From positions 558,001 through 622,000 of the forward strand of contig NZ_CP130943.1 of the NCBI RefSeq assembly GCF_030656875.1: a stretch of 64,000 nucleotides of DNA, read 5' to 3'. Numbering within the stretch: the stretch's first letter is position 1; every line of letters starts with the position of its first letter. This stretch comes from Prescottella sp. R16. Its GTDB lineage: Bacteria; Actinomycetota; Actinomycetes; Mycobacteriales; Mycobacteriaceae. The notes below the pieces were generated by a model. It worked only from the letters and a program-made list of their open reading frames with translations. It did not search any database and was not told the DNA's origin. Shown piece by piece: positions 16,942-24,695 of the stretch. The translations under genes were made by a program, and so were the position numbers.

Positions 16942-17433
16942 TTACCGCTGTGGCGACCAGGGATCGGCCACAGTGCCCTTGATCATCGCGGCGAGCGATG
17001 GCTCTTCGCGCTTGCGTTTCGGAAGGCCTCCGGTGCCCTGGGTGGGATCGAACGCGGGGGCGTTCTTCCGCAGACCGGGGCGCTCCTCGAGGACGGCGGT
17101 GACATCAGCCGCCACGAGGGCAGGGTCGACGTTGCCATCGTCGTCGAGGTAGTCGACGGAGTCGTTCCCGCTCAAGGTGAACACGTCGGATCCGTGAGAC
17201 AGACCGGCCTCGGTGGCCAGTCGTTCGATCTCAGATCGCTGCATCCGGGCGATGCGAGCCTGGGCGGCGGTCAGTTCATCGCGGCTCGCGTCGCGCTCGC
17301 TGCGGTATCGATCGCGTGCCTCCCTGAGGCCCTGGGATACCTCAGGGGTACCCGTGTTGTCAGCTACCGCAGAAGCCTCGTCAGCGTTACCCTCAGGGCC
17401 AGGAATCGACATCGGGTTTTCAGGTGCGCTCAT
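16942..17433 (-). CDS. Phage capsid scaffold protein
   Basis: A 163-residue acidic, helical protein with a coiled-coil middle (GLREARDRYRSERDASRDEL) and a basic C-terminus containing GLPKRKREEPS, the typical architecture and position (directly before the capsid gene) of head scaffolds. It chaperones capsid assembly and leaves the mature head. GGAGG lies 5 bases before the ATG, and the start overlaps the stop of the preceding 51-aa gene. Confidence 0.8.
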   Translation of the reverse strand: MSAPENPMSIPGPEGNADEASAVADNTGTPEVSQGLREARDRYRSERDASRDELTAAQARIARMQRSEIERLATEAGLSHGSDVFTLSGNDSVDYLDDDGNVDPALVAADVTAVLEERPGLRKNAPAFDPTQGTGGLPKRKREEPSLAAMIKGTVADPWSPQR

Positions 17434-17585
17434 CGGTCCTCCGTCCAGTGCGTGATCGTCAGGTCGTCGTACGGGTGACTCCGGCCAGTACCGAAGTCGA
17501 CAACGGCGTCGGGGCCGACGTGGAACGTCCTCGGTGGTGCGCCGTGCTCGGCAGCTCGTACGACCGCCTCGGTCAGTGCGTCCAT
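17430..17585 (-). CDS. Small phage protein (51 aa)
   Basis: Starts MDALTEAVVRAAEHGAPPRT after a good AGAGGAGAG site and ends LTITHWTEDR. It overlaps the scaffold start by 4 bp. Family not recognised; position suggests a minor morphogenesis or regulatory role. Confidence 0.6.
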   Translation of the reverse strand: MDALTEAVVRAAEHGAPPRTFHVGPDAVVDFGTGRSHPYDDLTITHWTEDR

Positions 17586-17733
17586 GCGTTTCTCTCCTCT
17601 GGATATGCGAAAGGCCACGACGTTGGTCGTGGCCCTGGGTATGTCAAGTTGCGATCAGGTCGGGAACCGCTCGCCCTGTAGGCGCTGGTTCCAACAGTTG
17701 TGCGTGGGCTTCCTTCTGGAGGCTGGGAGAACC

Positions 17734-17892
17734 TCAGGCCTCGTCGGCCTGCGCCTTCAGCGTCCGCAGCGCACTACGGCAGCGAGCGCGGTAACGCTGC
17801 TGGGTCTGGCGGCTGCATCTGATGCAGCGGCCGTCGGTGCGGAGGTCCGCTGGGCCGTGGATGTGGTGCTGACCGGATCGACAGGTCCGCAT
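17734..17892 (-). CDS. Small Cys/His-rich phage protein (52 aa)
   Basis: Begins MRTCRSGQHHIHGPADLRTD and continues GRCIRCSRQTQQRYRARCRS. A C-X8-9-H...CxxC pattern suggests a zinc knuckle, as in the HNH-less small phage proteins near terminase and capsid genes. AAAGGAGG precedes the ATG by 7 bases, the strongest ribosome site in the element. Confidence 0.6.
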   Translation of the reverse strand: MRTCRSGQHHIHGPADLRTDGRCIRCSRQTQQRYRARCRSALRTLKAQADEA

Positions 17893-17943
17893 GGCGGGCC
17901 TCCTTTCGGGTGGTAGGGCTATCAGGATTTGGCTGACGAAAAA

Positions 17944-18149
17944 CCCCGGCCTGCCATGACCAGCAGACCGGGGCTCTCGATCAAGTAACTCCCCAACAGG
18001 AGCGGGACGGTAACCAGCCGTCCCTTGTATCCGCTGATGAAGCAGCGGCTTGCCGAGGTCAGACCACCTCGGAAGTTCAGGCGGTCGGCGGAGGAGAGAA
18101 CTACACCGACCGACCGCCGACGAGCTTGGGACTCGCCGGCTGCGGCGAG
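17944..18149. other. Array of six consecutive stem-loops in noncoding DNA
   Basis: No credible gene lies in 17893-18246. Instead there are six hairpins head to tail: 17944-17973 (CCCCGG/CCGGGG), 18004-18024 (GGGACGG/CCGTCCC), 18031-18048 (CCGCTG/CAGCGG), 18053-18072 (CCGAGGT/ACCTCGG), 18081-18117 (GCGGTCGG/CCGACCGC) and 18132-18149 (CTCGCCG/CGGCGAG). Stem sequences differ, so this is not a simple repeat. No T-tracts follow, which argues against ordinary terminators. Confidence 0.85.
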
Positions 18150-18246
18150 CACCGACCAACCATCGGGCTCCAGCTCGCACGTTAATAAGGGATGTCTTTC
18201 CCTGTACAACCATCAGTAGAAATCCGGAACACAGTTTTAGGTTCTC

Positions 18247-18756
18247 CTAAGTGACGTAACTCATACTTGGGACAGTCCTGATCCAGGATCCACGCGACTC
18301 GCTGGCCGAGGTGCTCCACGATCCCTTCGGCCTACCCGGCTGACGAGGCTCCACGGACTGCGCTAGTAGAGCTTCCCTCCGCCGCTTGCGTAGCGCCGCC
18401 ATCCGCTCCTTCGCATCAGCGTTGTGTGCCGCGTGCCGCTTCTCGCTGCACTCGGTGCAGTACTTCGGCCACCGACCGGTGTCGGTGCTTCCGTCCTTCT
18501 TGTCCGCGATGTACCGGCGCGTGTGGACGAGTCCGCTGCAGTCGGCACACGGGCCGTAGTAGACGCGGAATCCCCAGAACTGGACCCAGGCCCCGCCGGT
18601 CGACTCCACTTCCTGCCTGACCACATGGTTCGGGTTCTCGCGTCGCCACTTGTCGACGTGGTTCGGCACCGCCTTGGCGGCTGCGTCGCTCAGCGGGCGG
18701 ACGAACTGGATGCCGGATGCCGAGGTCTCGACCTGGCCGATGGTGTTGGTGTTCAT
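18247..18756 (-). CDS. Phage-type zinc-binding protein, function unknown
   Basis: A 169-residue protein. After MNTNTIGQVETSASGIQFVR comes a region with two CxxC-like pairs (GPCADCSGL and KYCTECSEKRHA), suggesting a zinc ribbon, then a strongly basic helix (KERMAALRKRRREALL) and a low-complexity tail. AGGAGAG precedes the ATG at 18756, which is better than the GTG/ATG at 18768. It is the first leftward gene below the large hairpin array and may be an early regulator. Family not recognised. Confidence 0.6.
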   Translation of the reverse strand: MNTNTIGQVETSASGIQFVRPLSDAAAKAVPNHVDKWRRENPNHVVRQEVESTGGAWVQFWGFRVYYGPCADCSGLVHTRRYIADKKDGSTDTGRWPKYCTECSEKRHAAHNADAKERMAALRKRRREALLAQSVEPRQPGRPKGSWSTSASESRGSWIRTVPSMSYVT

Positions 18757-18982
18757 GTCTCTCCTCATGACGTGTGTTGGAACTCACAGCTAGATGCGGG
18801 CTTCTGCCCCGCGTCCAGTCGCTTGTTACCGGTTCGTAACCTGGGGCTGTGGCTGGCATCTGCCGTATGAGGCTCACGAGCCAGCCCGGCCCCCTCAACC
18901 ACGGCTGGGGGTCTAGGGCTGGTGAGGCCGAGTAGGCAGATGGCAGGCACCGAAGTACGCGCACCGAAGGTGTCGATAGCGC

Positions 18983-19277
18983 CATTCTTGAATGACAGAT
19001 GAGGTGTCCTGAAGCTATTCTTGGCTCCTCTTGGGAGCCATTCCTAACCCTCCAGACGCGCCATTCTTGGCGCTCCAGATGGCACCCCTCAGGTGCCCTC
19101 CGAGACCCCCGCAGGGGGGTATTATCTACCATCAAAGAATAGCTACTGGAGCCCCTTCAGGGGGCTCCTGAGAGATATATTATAATAATATCTAGATAGG
19201 GATTTTCTTTAAGAAAATCCTCTAGTTCGGGAACCCCCTAAAGGGGGTTCCCTCACTCTAACCTCCAGCAACTGGAG
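18983..19277. other. Array of about ten consecutive stem-loops around an AT-rich core
   Basis: Perfect hairpins in order: 18983-18994, 19022-19040 (TGGCTCC/GGAGCCA), 19058-19073 (GCGCCA/TGGCGC), 19081-19097 (GGCACC/GGTGCC), 19105-19120 (ACCCCC/GGGGGT), 19148-19168 (GGAGCCCC/GGGGCTCC), 19174-19192 (GATAT/ATATC), 19200-19220 (9-bp arms starting GGATTTTC), 19229-19252 (GGGAACCCCC/GGGGGTTCCC) and 19263-19277 (CTCCAG/CTGGAG). The stretch 19174-19225 is strikingly AT-rich for this genome. No gene is visible from 18757 to 19778. Candidate roles are replication origin, packaging site or structured leader RNA. Confidence 0.9.
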
Positions 19278-19358
19278 AACTAGATCAAAGATATCCTTGT
19301 TTCGCGCGCCCGCGTAGGGCGGTAAAAACCAGCCCTGACCAGCCCATACGTCGATAGG

Positions 19359-19383
19359 GGCCTCCAGCGTCCGCGCTGAGGCC
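19359..19383. other. Further isolated stem-loops between hairpin array and integrase
   Basis: A 10-bp stem with one bulge at 19359-19383, and a short GTGGC/GCCAC stem at 19438-19455. The remainder up to 19778 is AT-richer noncoding DNA with AATT-containing inverted motifs (near 19633 and 19732). I see no gene there. Confidence 0.5.
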
Positions 19384-19778
19384 TCAAAGGGGCTTAACCA
19401 CCCAACGACTCGAACCACGGTAGGCTAGGCGCTCTCCGTGGCTCCTGGGGGCCACTACGGCGATCCTCAGATCGACGGCACGGCCACATGTCCGCCCGAT
19501 GCGGCGGACTGATTCGAGGGTACCGCCGCCGGGTCGGCGGGGCAAGAGCCGGCCGATCGGGCGGGGCTGATAAACAAGCCGACCAATTCAGGTGCGGCCC
19601 GCGGTGCAATTGCCGGACACGGCAAACACGCGGTCGATAATTCCGAATCATCAAATGGAACCAAAGTCGGGTAAATGGGAATTGCACAGGGGGTCGGGCT
19701 CGGTCCAATTAATCGGTGGCCACAGCAATTATCGAGGCGCTGGGGCCTGCCGTTGATTTTGGCCGGCCCCGGTGCCCG

Positions 19779-21473
19779 TCACTCCTCGGTGGCCTCCAGC
19801 GGGATCTCGACCCGCTCGCCGGACTTCGACACGACCACGGCTGTGTGGTCGTGGATCTCGACGCCAGCGATGCCGTGTTCGGTCATCTTGGCGAACGTCT
19901 CGGTCATCGTCTCGACCGGTCCGACCGTCTGGACTTGAGCGGCCATCTTCTCCAGCTCGGCCATCTCCAGCTGAACCGACAACTCATCGAGCTTGTCGAA
20001 CGTGACCCTGACGCCCATCGTGCGGAGGTAGACGTTCCGCTGGGGGAGGTCCAGCGACTGCCACCAGTCGCGGAACGTCTCGCCGGTCGGCTGCCAGGTC
20101 CAGCCGGCAGGCCTGGTCGTGGCCGCTGCGAGCTCCTCCCGGCGCTTGTCGAGCGCCTCGATGTTCGCATCAAGTGCCGCCCGCTGGGCCGTGCCGGCCC
20201 GAAACGGCCCTCGGCCTAGCTGGCTGGCAAGGTCGGCCAGGGTGTTGTCCAGGTCGACTAGCTCGGCTGCGTTGTCTTCGCCGGCGTCCCAAACCCGTTG
20301 CAGCCGTTCAGAATCCCCCATGAGACCCAGAACCGCGGACTCGACCAGCTCGTCGAGTTCCTCCATGACAACTGAGCCATTGCCGCACGTCGACTTGTAC
20401 TGAGCCGATGAACACCGGTACCGAGGCCGACGGCCCTGACCGCCTTTTAGCTGGTAGCACGGGCGACCGCAGACGCCGCAGTAGATCACCCGGAGCAGCA
20501 AAGCGTTCGACCGCTTGGTCGGCTCCTTGCGGTTCTCGCGGCTGGCCAGCTCCGCGCTGAGCTGGTCGAAAAGATGCTTGGTCAGGATCGGTTCAGCTCG
20601 CTGCACAGGCGAGCCGTCAGGGCCTCGTAGAACGTCCTCGGCCTCGAACATCTTGCGTCCGCGTGCATCCCTCATGACCTCGCCGTTTGCGTCTCGCTTG
20701 GGCTCACGCACGGTTGCGTACCCGAGCATCGTCGGCAGCGTCATCGACCGCTTGAGGCCTCCCGAGGTCCACTCGTACCCCTTCAGCTCACGGCCCAGGT
20801 GAGCGTTCACCCGATCCTTAGCGGTCGGCACCTTGCGTTCGTTCAGGTCGTGGGCGACCGCTCGCAGCGGCTCACCAGCCAATACGCGCTCGGCAACCTC
20901 GTGGATCACTGCCACGGCCTCGGGGTCCGGGGCCAGACGCCAGCCGTCGTCGGTCTGCCGGGGCAGGTACCCCCATGGAATCTGGGCACCACCGGTCCAC
21001 TTCCCGAGCTGGCGGTTGTGGTGGTACGCGGATGCGATCCGGGAACTGATCGCCTCCAGCTCCAGCTCGGCGACCTTGGCCACCAGCAACGCGATGATGT
21101 CGCCGAACGGTGACGTGAGGTCCAGGAACGACTCTGTGGCGCTCACCAGCGACACCGAGTGAGTCTGTCCCCACCGAATCAGGTCGGCCAGATCGAGCAA
21201 CCGCCGAACGATGCGGTCCATCCGGTACACGACGATGACGTCGATCTCTTGAAACCGATTCTCGAGCCAGTCCCCGAGCTGTGGACGCTCGAACGGAGTC
21301 GTGAGACCGGCGGATACGTCCAAGTCTTGGGCGATGCCGGCGACCTCGTATCCGCGCTGTTCACACAGGGTCCGGCATGCCTCGAGCTGGCGCTCGGGTG
21401 AGGTGGTCGCGTCAGTGACACGCGACAGTCTGACGACGATAAGAGCGCGTGTCGGCTTGTGGGGGCTGGCCAT
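19779..21473 (-). CDS. int: Large serine integrase (Bxb1-like)
   Basis: A 564-residue large serine recombinase. The N-terminal resolvase domain starts ALIVVRLSRVTDATTSPERQ (nucleophile Ser17) and continues with DVIVVYRMDRIVRRLLDLAD. Next come a recombinase domain (GGAQIPWGYLP; EWTSGGLKRSMTLPTMLGYA) and a zinc-ribbon domain (IYCGVCGRPCYQLKGG ... YRCSS ... CGNGSV) with a coiled-coil insert. The opening closely matches mycobacteriophage Bxb1 integrase. It integrates and, with a directionality factor not identified here, excises the element. Its ATG lies only about 20 bp from attR, with a likely -10 (TAGATT, 21485-21480) giving a leaderless mRNA. Confidence 0.96.
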   Translation of the reverse strand: MASPHKPTRALIVVRLSRVTDATTSPERQLEACRTLCEQRGYEVAGIAQDLDVSAGLTTPFERPQLGDWLENRFQEIDVIVVYRMDRIVRRLLDLADLIRWGQTHSVSLVSATESFLDLTSPFGDIIALLVAKVAELELEAISSRIASAYHHNRQLGKWTGGAQIPWGYLPRQTDDGWRLAPDPEAVAVIHEVAERVLAGEPLRAVAHDLNERKVPTAKDRVNAHLGRELKGYEWTSGGLKRSMTLPTMLGYATVREPKRDANGEVMRDARGRKMFEAEDVLRGPDGSPVQRAEPILTKHLFDQLSAELASRENRKEPTKRSNALLLRVIYCGVCGRPCYQLKGGQGRRPRYRCSSAQYKSTCGNGSVVMEELDELVESAVLGLMGDSERLQRVWDAGEDNAAELVDLDNTLADLASQLGRGPFRAGTAQRAALDANIEALDKRREELAAATTRPAGWTWQPTGETFRDWWQSLDLPQRNVYLRTMGVRVTFDKLDELSVQLEMAELEKMAAQVQTVGPVETMTETFAKMTEHGIAGVEIHDHTAVVVSKSGERVEIPLEATEE

Positions 21474-21479
21474 GTGTGT

Positions 21480-21485
21480 AATCTA
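21480..21485 (-). promoter_or_regulatory. int: Putative integrase -10 box (TAGATT) next to attR
   Basis: TAGATT on the minus strand ends six bases before the integrase ATG. The -35 region would lie across the attR core, so its sequence differs between the integrated form (host DNA) and the circular form (TTTTGG-like sequence from the left end). Confidence 0.4.
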
Positions 21486-21493
21486 CCAATGCG

Positions 21494-21498
21494 GAGTA
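21494..21498 (+). other. attR core (GAGTA)
   Basis: Second copy of the GAGTA core. The reconstructed attP reads GCGGAGTACTCC, containing the 10-bp palindrome GGAGTACTCC. The reconstructed attB is GCCGAGTATGCG, within the Ala-Glu-Tyr-Ala codons of the pilin. Confidence 0.8.
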
Positions 21499-21619
21499 TG
21501 CGATCGGCACGATCGCCGCCGCGGCCTTCGGGGCGATCCTGTACACGGTCGTCACGGGCGATTCCATCGTCGATGCACTCACCGGGATCATCGACAAAGC
21601 CCTGTCGACGAAGGTGTGA
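21499..21619 (+). pseudogene. 3' part of Flp-type pilin gene, separated at attR
   Basis: Continues the pilin after Glu-Tyr: AIGTIAAAAFGAILYTVVTG followed by DSIVDALTGIIDKALSTKV. This is the hydrophobic N-terminal pilin helix and short tail that the 5' fragment at 10615 lacks. In frame upstream there is a TAA (21479-21481) from the element and no start codon, so it cannot be translated alone. Its TGA overlaps the tadE GTG, so tadE would normally be coupled to pilin translation. Confidence 0.92.
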
Positions 21620-21969
21620 CCCGGCTGCAGACGCTGCGGCGCGACGACGGCGCCGTCACCGTGGAGGCGGCGATCGCGCTCGCGTCGATCGTGACCGTCG
21701 TCGTGCTGTGCGTCGGGGCGATCGTCGCGGCATCCGTGCAGATCCGCTGCATCGACGCCGCCCGGGAGGCAGCCCGTCTCGCGGCCCGCGGTGACGGGAC
21801 GGCTGTCGCGGTCGCCGGCCGGATCGCACCGTCGGATGCCGACGTCGCCGTCCGGGACGACGGTGGGTTCGTCGTCGCGACGGTGCGGGCCCGAGTGCCG
21901 CTGCTGCCGCTGCTCGAACTGTCGGCGGACGCGGTCGCGGCCCGTGAACCGGAGGGCGCCGGCGAATGA
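21616..21969 (+). CDS. tadE: TadE-like pseudopilin (Rv3655c homologue)
   Basis: A 117-residue protein from GTG 21616. The N-terminus VTRLQTLRRDDGAVTVEAAI is followed by a long hydrophobic helix (ALASIVTVVVLCVGAIVAAS), the TadE/TadG-type prepilin pattern with Glu at the +5 position. TadE and TadF/G are minor pilins of Tad pili. Start and stop codons overlap the pilin and the next gene (GTGA, ATGA). In the integrated state it is cut off from the tadABC promoter and needs another promoter. Confidence 0.85.
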   Translation: MTRLQTLRRDDGAVTVEAAIALASIVTVVVLCVGAIVAASVQIRCIDAAREAARLAARGDGTAVAVAGRIAPSDADVAVRDDGGFVVATVRARVPLLPLLELSADAVAAREPEGAGE

Positions 21970-22319
21970 GACGGTTCGTGCGGGACGAGTCCGGTGGGGC
22001 GACGGTGTTCGCGTGCTTCGCACTGGCCGGGCTCGTCGCGGTGACCGCGATCCTGCTGCACCTCGGCGGTGCGGTCGCGGCCCGGCACCGCGCTCAGTCC
22101 GCGGCCGACCTGGGCGCGCTCGCGGCGGCACACGCGCTGGCCGACGGTGCGGAAGCCTGCGTGGCAGCGACCTCGGTGGTGTCCCGGATGCGGGCACAGG
22201 TGAGCGAATGCGTCGTCGAGGGATGGGACGTGCTGGTGACGGCGGAGGCACCGGCCGGGGTTGCCGCGTTCGGCCTCGGTCCGGCGCGGGCGATCGCCCG
22301 CGCCGGACCGGCCGAATGA
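21966..22319 (+). CDS. TadG/Rv3654c-family TadE-like protein
   Basis: A 117-residue protein: MRRFVRDESGGATVFACFAL leads into a hydrophobic helix (AGLVAVTAILLHLGGAVAA) and then RHRAQSAADLGALAAAHALA, the pattern of Rv3654c-family TadG-like pilus proteins. It is exported or anchored in the membrane with the bulk outside. The start overlaps the tadE stop (ATGA). It ends the tad locus, 21 bp before the converging helicase gene. Confidence 0.85.
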   Translation: MRRFVRDESGGATVFACFALAGLVAVTAILLHLGGAVAARHRAQSAADLGALAAAHALADGAEACVAATSVVSRMRAQVSECVVEGWDVLVTAEAPAGVAAFGLGPARAIARAGPAE

Positions 22320-22340
22320 GTACCGGCCGAGTACGGGAGG

Positions 22341-24695
22341 TCAGCCGGCCGCCACCGCGGCGAGCACCGCCGACAGCACCTGCACGGCCCCGTCCTTGTC
22401 GAGGGGGTGGTTGCCGTTGCCGCACTTGGGGGAGTGCACGCACGACGGGCATCCGGCGGCGCACTCGCACGACGTGATCGCCGACCGGGTCGCGCCGAGC
22501 CAGCGGGTGAGTTCGGCGTGCCCGCGGTCCGCGAAACCGGCGCCGCCCGGGTGCCCGTCGTAGACGAACACCGTCGGCAGCCCGGTGTCCGCGTGCAGCG
22601 CGGTCGACACCCCACCGATGTCGCCGCGGTCGCATGTCGCGACGAGGGGGAGCAGTCCGATGGCGGCGTGTTCGGCGGCGTGCAGTGCGCCGGGGATCCG
22701 GTCGGCGGCGATCCCGGCGTCGGCGAGCAGTTCGGGGGTGACCGTGTACATCACGGCACGGGTACGCAGCGTCTGTGGCGGCATGTCGAGTTCCACCGAG
22801 TCGAGTACCTCCCCCGACGGCAGTCGCCGCAGGTAGCCGACCACCCGGTGCGTCACGTCGACGTGCACGAGCGCGACGTCGACGTCGCCGTAGCGGGTGT
22901 GTTCGGCGACATCGGCGACCGCGATGTCGGTCACCTCACGGGCCGACGTGGTCCACTCGGGTTCCTCCGCGTGGACGAGGGCGATGCCGTCGTCGAGATC
23001 GAGGTGGTCGACGACGAACGACTCGCCTTGATGGATGTGGACGGCGCCGGGATGCACGGTCGCGGGGGCCCGGCCGGCGTCGACGGTGCCGAGGAGGCGT
23101 CCCGACTCGCCGTCGACGATCGCGACCTGGCCGCCGATGCCGCCGCGGATGTCGACGGCGGCGTGCGGGTCGACATCGGCGGTGACGAACCAACCGTGGG
23201 GCCGACGCCGGATCAGTCCGTCCGCGGCGAGGCCGGCCACGACGTCGGTGGCCTCGAGGTCGTCGATTTCGGTGTCGGTCAACGGCAACTCGGCTGCCGC
23301 GCACAGCAGTTGCGGGCCTAGCACGTACGGGTTGGTCGGGTCGGTGACGGTGGCTTCGACGGGGCGGTCGAGCAGTGCGGACGGGTGGTGCACGAGGTAC
23401 GTGTCGAGGGGGTCGTCCCGGGCGACGAGTACGACGAGCGAGCCTTCGCCCCGGCGGCCGGACCGGCCGGCCTGCTGCCAGAACGATGCGACGGTGCCGG
23501 GGAATCCGGCGACCACGACCGCGTCCAGGCCGGCGATGTCGACGCCCAGTTCGAGGGCGTTGGTGGTCGCGACGCCGAGGAGACGGCCGTCGGCGAGGCC
23601 CGCCTCGAGGTCGCGGCGGTCCTCCGCGAGGTATCCGGCCCGGTAGGCCGCCACCCGGTCGGGGAGGGTGGGGTCGATGTCGGCGAGCATCCGGCGGGTG
23701 CCGATCGCGGTGAGTTCCGCGCCGCGCCGCGACCGCACGAACGTCAGCGTCCGGGCGCCCTCGACGAGCAGGTCGGCCATGATCCGGGACGCTTCGGTGG
23801 CCGCGGCCCGCCGGACCGGTGCGTCGTTCTCTCCGGTCACGGCTTCGAGCAGCGGTGGTTCCCACAGGGCGATCGTGCGCGGGCCGTGCGGGGAACCGTC
23901 CTCGGTGACCTCCGCGCACGGCGCGCCGATCAGGCGGGACGCCGCGGCACCGGGTTCGGACGTCGTCGCGCTCGCGAGTACGAAGACGGGGTCCGCGCCG
24001 TATCGGGTGGCGAGCCGGCGCAGGCGGCGCAGCACCAGCGCCACGTTCGATCCGAACACGCCCCGATACGAATGGCATTCGTCGACGATCACGTAGCGGA
24101 GGTTGCGCAGCAGCCGGGACCACCGTCGGTGCGATCGGAGGATCCCGATGTGCAGCATGTCGGGGTTGGTGAAGATCCATCGGGAGTGGGCGCGCGCCCA
24201 CTGTCGGATCTCGGTGGGGGTGTCTCCGTCGAATCCGCACGGGTGGATCGAGGCGAGGTCGGGGTCCGATTCGGTCAGGGCGACGGCCGCGCGCAGCTGG
24301 TCGGCACCGAGTGCCTTCGTCGGTGCCAGGTACAGCGCGGTGCCGAGGGAGTCGCCGGCGAGATCGGTCAGTACCGGAAGTTGATAGGCGAGCGATTTAC
24401 CGGATGCCGTTCCGGTCGCGACGACGACGTGTCCGCCGCCCGCCGCGATCGACGCTGCATCGGCCTGGTGGGTCCACGGGCGGGGAATACCGGCGGTCTG
24501 CATTGCGCGGATCGCTGCGGGGCCGGCCCATTCGGGCCAGTCGTCGAATCGGGACTCCCGGGCGGGAAGTTCTGCGGAGAAGGTCAGGGGGCGTTCGCCG
24601 TGTGGAGTTCCGGCCTGGATCCGATCGAGAAGGTTCCGTCCGTACGAGTCACCGGTGTTTCCGTGCGGATGTCGGGGCCGGGACGAAAGACTCAC
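22341..24695 (-). CDS. DEAD/DEAH-box helicase with DUF1998 domain (Rv3649 homologue)
   Basis: A 784-residue superfamily 2 helicase. Q-motif/motif I region: VVVATGTASGKSLAYQLPVL; motif II: YVIVDECHSYRG; motif III: VLASATTS; motifs V/VI: TTNALELGVDIAGLDAVV and QQAGRSGRRGEGSLVVLVA. The C-terminal DUF1998 domain carries four Cys (CECAAGCPSCVHSPKCGNGN) that probably bind metal. This is the MrfA/YprA type implicated in DNA repair. GTG 24695 is chosen for its AGGAG site and because the 65-residue upstream extension is not helicase-like. Orientation and neighbours match mycobacteria. Confidence 0.92.
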   Translation of the reverse strand: MSLSSRPRHPHGNTGDSYGRNLLDRIQAGTPHGERPLTFSAELPARESRFDDWPEWAGPAAIRAMQTAGIPRPWTHQADAASIAAGGGHVVVATGTASGKSLAYQLPVLTDLAGDSLGTALYLAPTKALGADQLRAAVALTESDPDLASIHPCGFDGDTPTEIRQWARAHSRWIFTNPDMLHIGILRSHRRWSRLLRNLRYVIVDECHSYRGVFGSNVALVLRRLRRLATRYGADPVFVLASATTSEPGAAASRLIGAPCAEVTEDGSPHGPRTIALWEPPLLEAVTGENDAPVRRAAATEASRIMADLLVEGARTLTFVRSRRGAELTAIGTRRMLADIDPTLPDRVAAYRAGYLAEDRRDLEAGLADGRLLGVATTNALELGVDIAGLDAVVVAGFPGTVASFWQQAGRSGRRGEGSLVVLVARDDPLDTYLVHHPSALLDRPVEATVTDPTNPYVLGPQLLCAAAELPLTDTEIDDLEATDVVAGLAADGLIRRRPHGWFVTADVDPHAAVDIRGGIGGQVAIVDGESGRLLGTVDAGRAPATVHPGAVHIHQGESFVVDHLDLDDGIALVHAEEPEWTTSAREVTDIAVADVAEHTRYGDVDVALVHVDVTHRVVGYLRRLPSGEVLDSVELDMPPQTLRTRAVMYTVTPELLADAGIAADRIPGALHAAEHAAIGLLPLVATCDRGDIGGVSTALHADTGLPTVFVYDGHPGGAGFADRGHAELTRWLGATRSAITSCECAAGCPSCVHSPKCGNGNHPLDKDGAVQVLSAVLAAVAAG

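Larger units (their letters stand above)
10693..21498. mobile_element. Integrated phage satellite (capsid-encoding, phiRv1-like) in the Flp pilin gene
   Basis: A 10.8-kb element bounded by GAGTA repeats and inserted in the pilin gene. The leftward genes run from a serine integrase at the right end through small phage genes, scaffold, HK97-like capsid, and small-terminase-like and connector genes. A type II restriction-modification pair reads rightward at the left. There are no recognisable genes for portal, large terminase, tail, lysis or replication. This gene set, size and polarity resemble phiRv1 of M. tuberculosis and capsid-encoding phage-inducible islands, which use a helper phage for DNA packaging and tails. 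Lower GC and long noncoding, hairpin-rich stretches set it apart from the flanks. Confidence 0.9.

Noticed and set aside
17922..18209. Leftward open frame of 95 codons
   Set aside because: Covers the six-hairpin array, lacks a ribosome site, and its sequence reflects the stems rather than a protein.
18983..19277. CRISPR-like array
   Set aside because: The palindromic units are all different in sequence and are not separated by uniform spacers; there are no cas genes.
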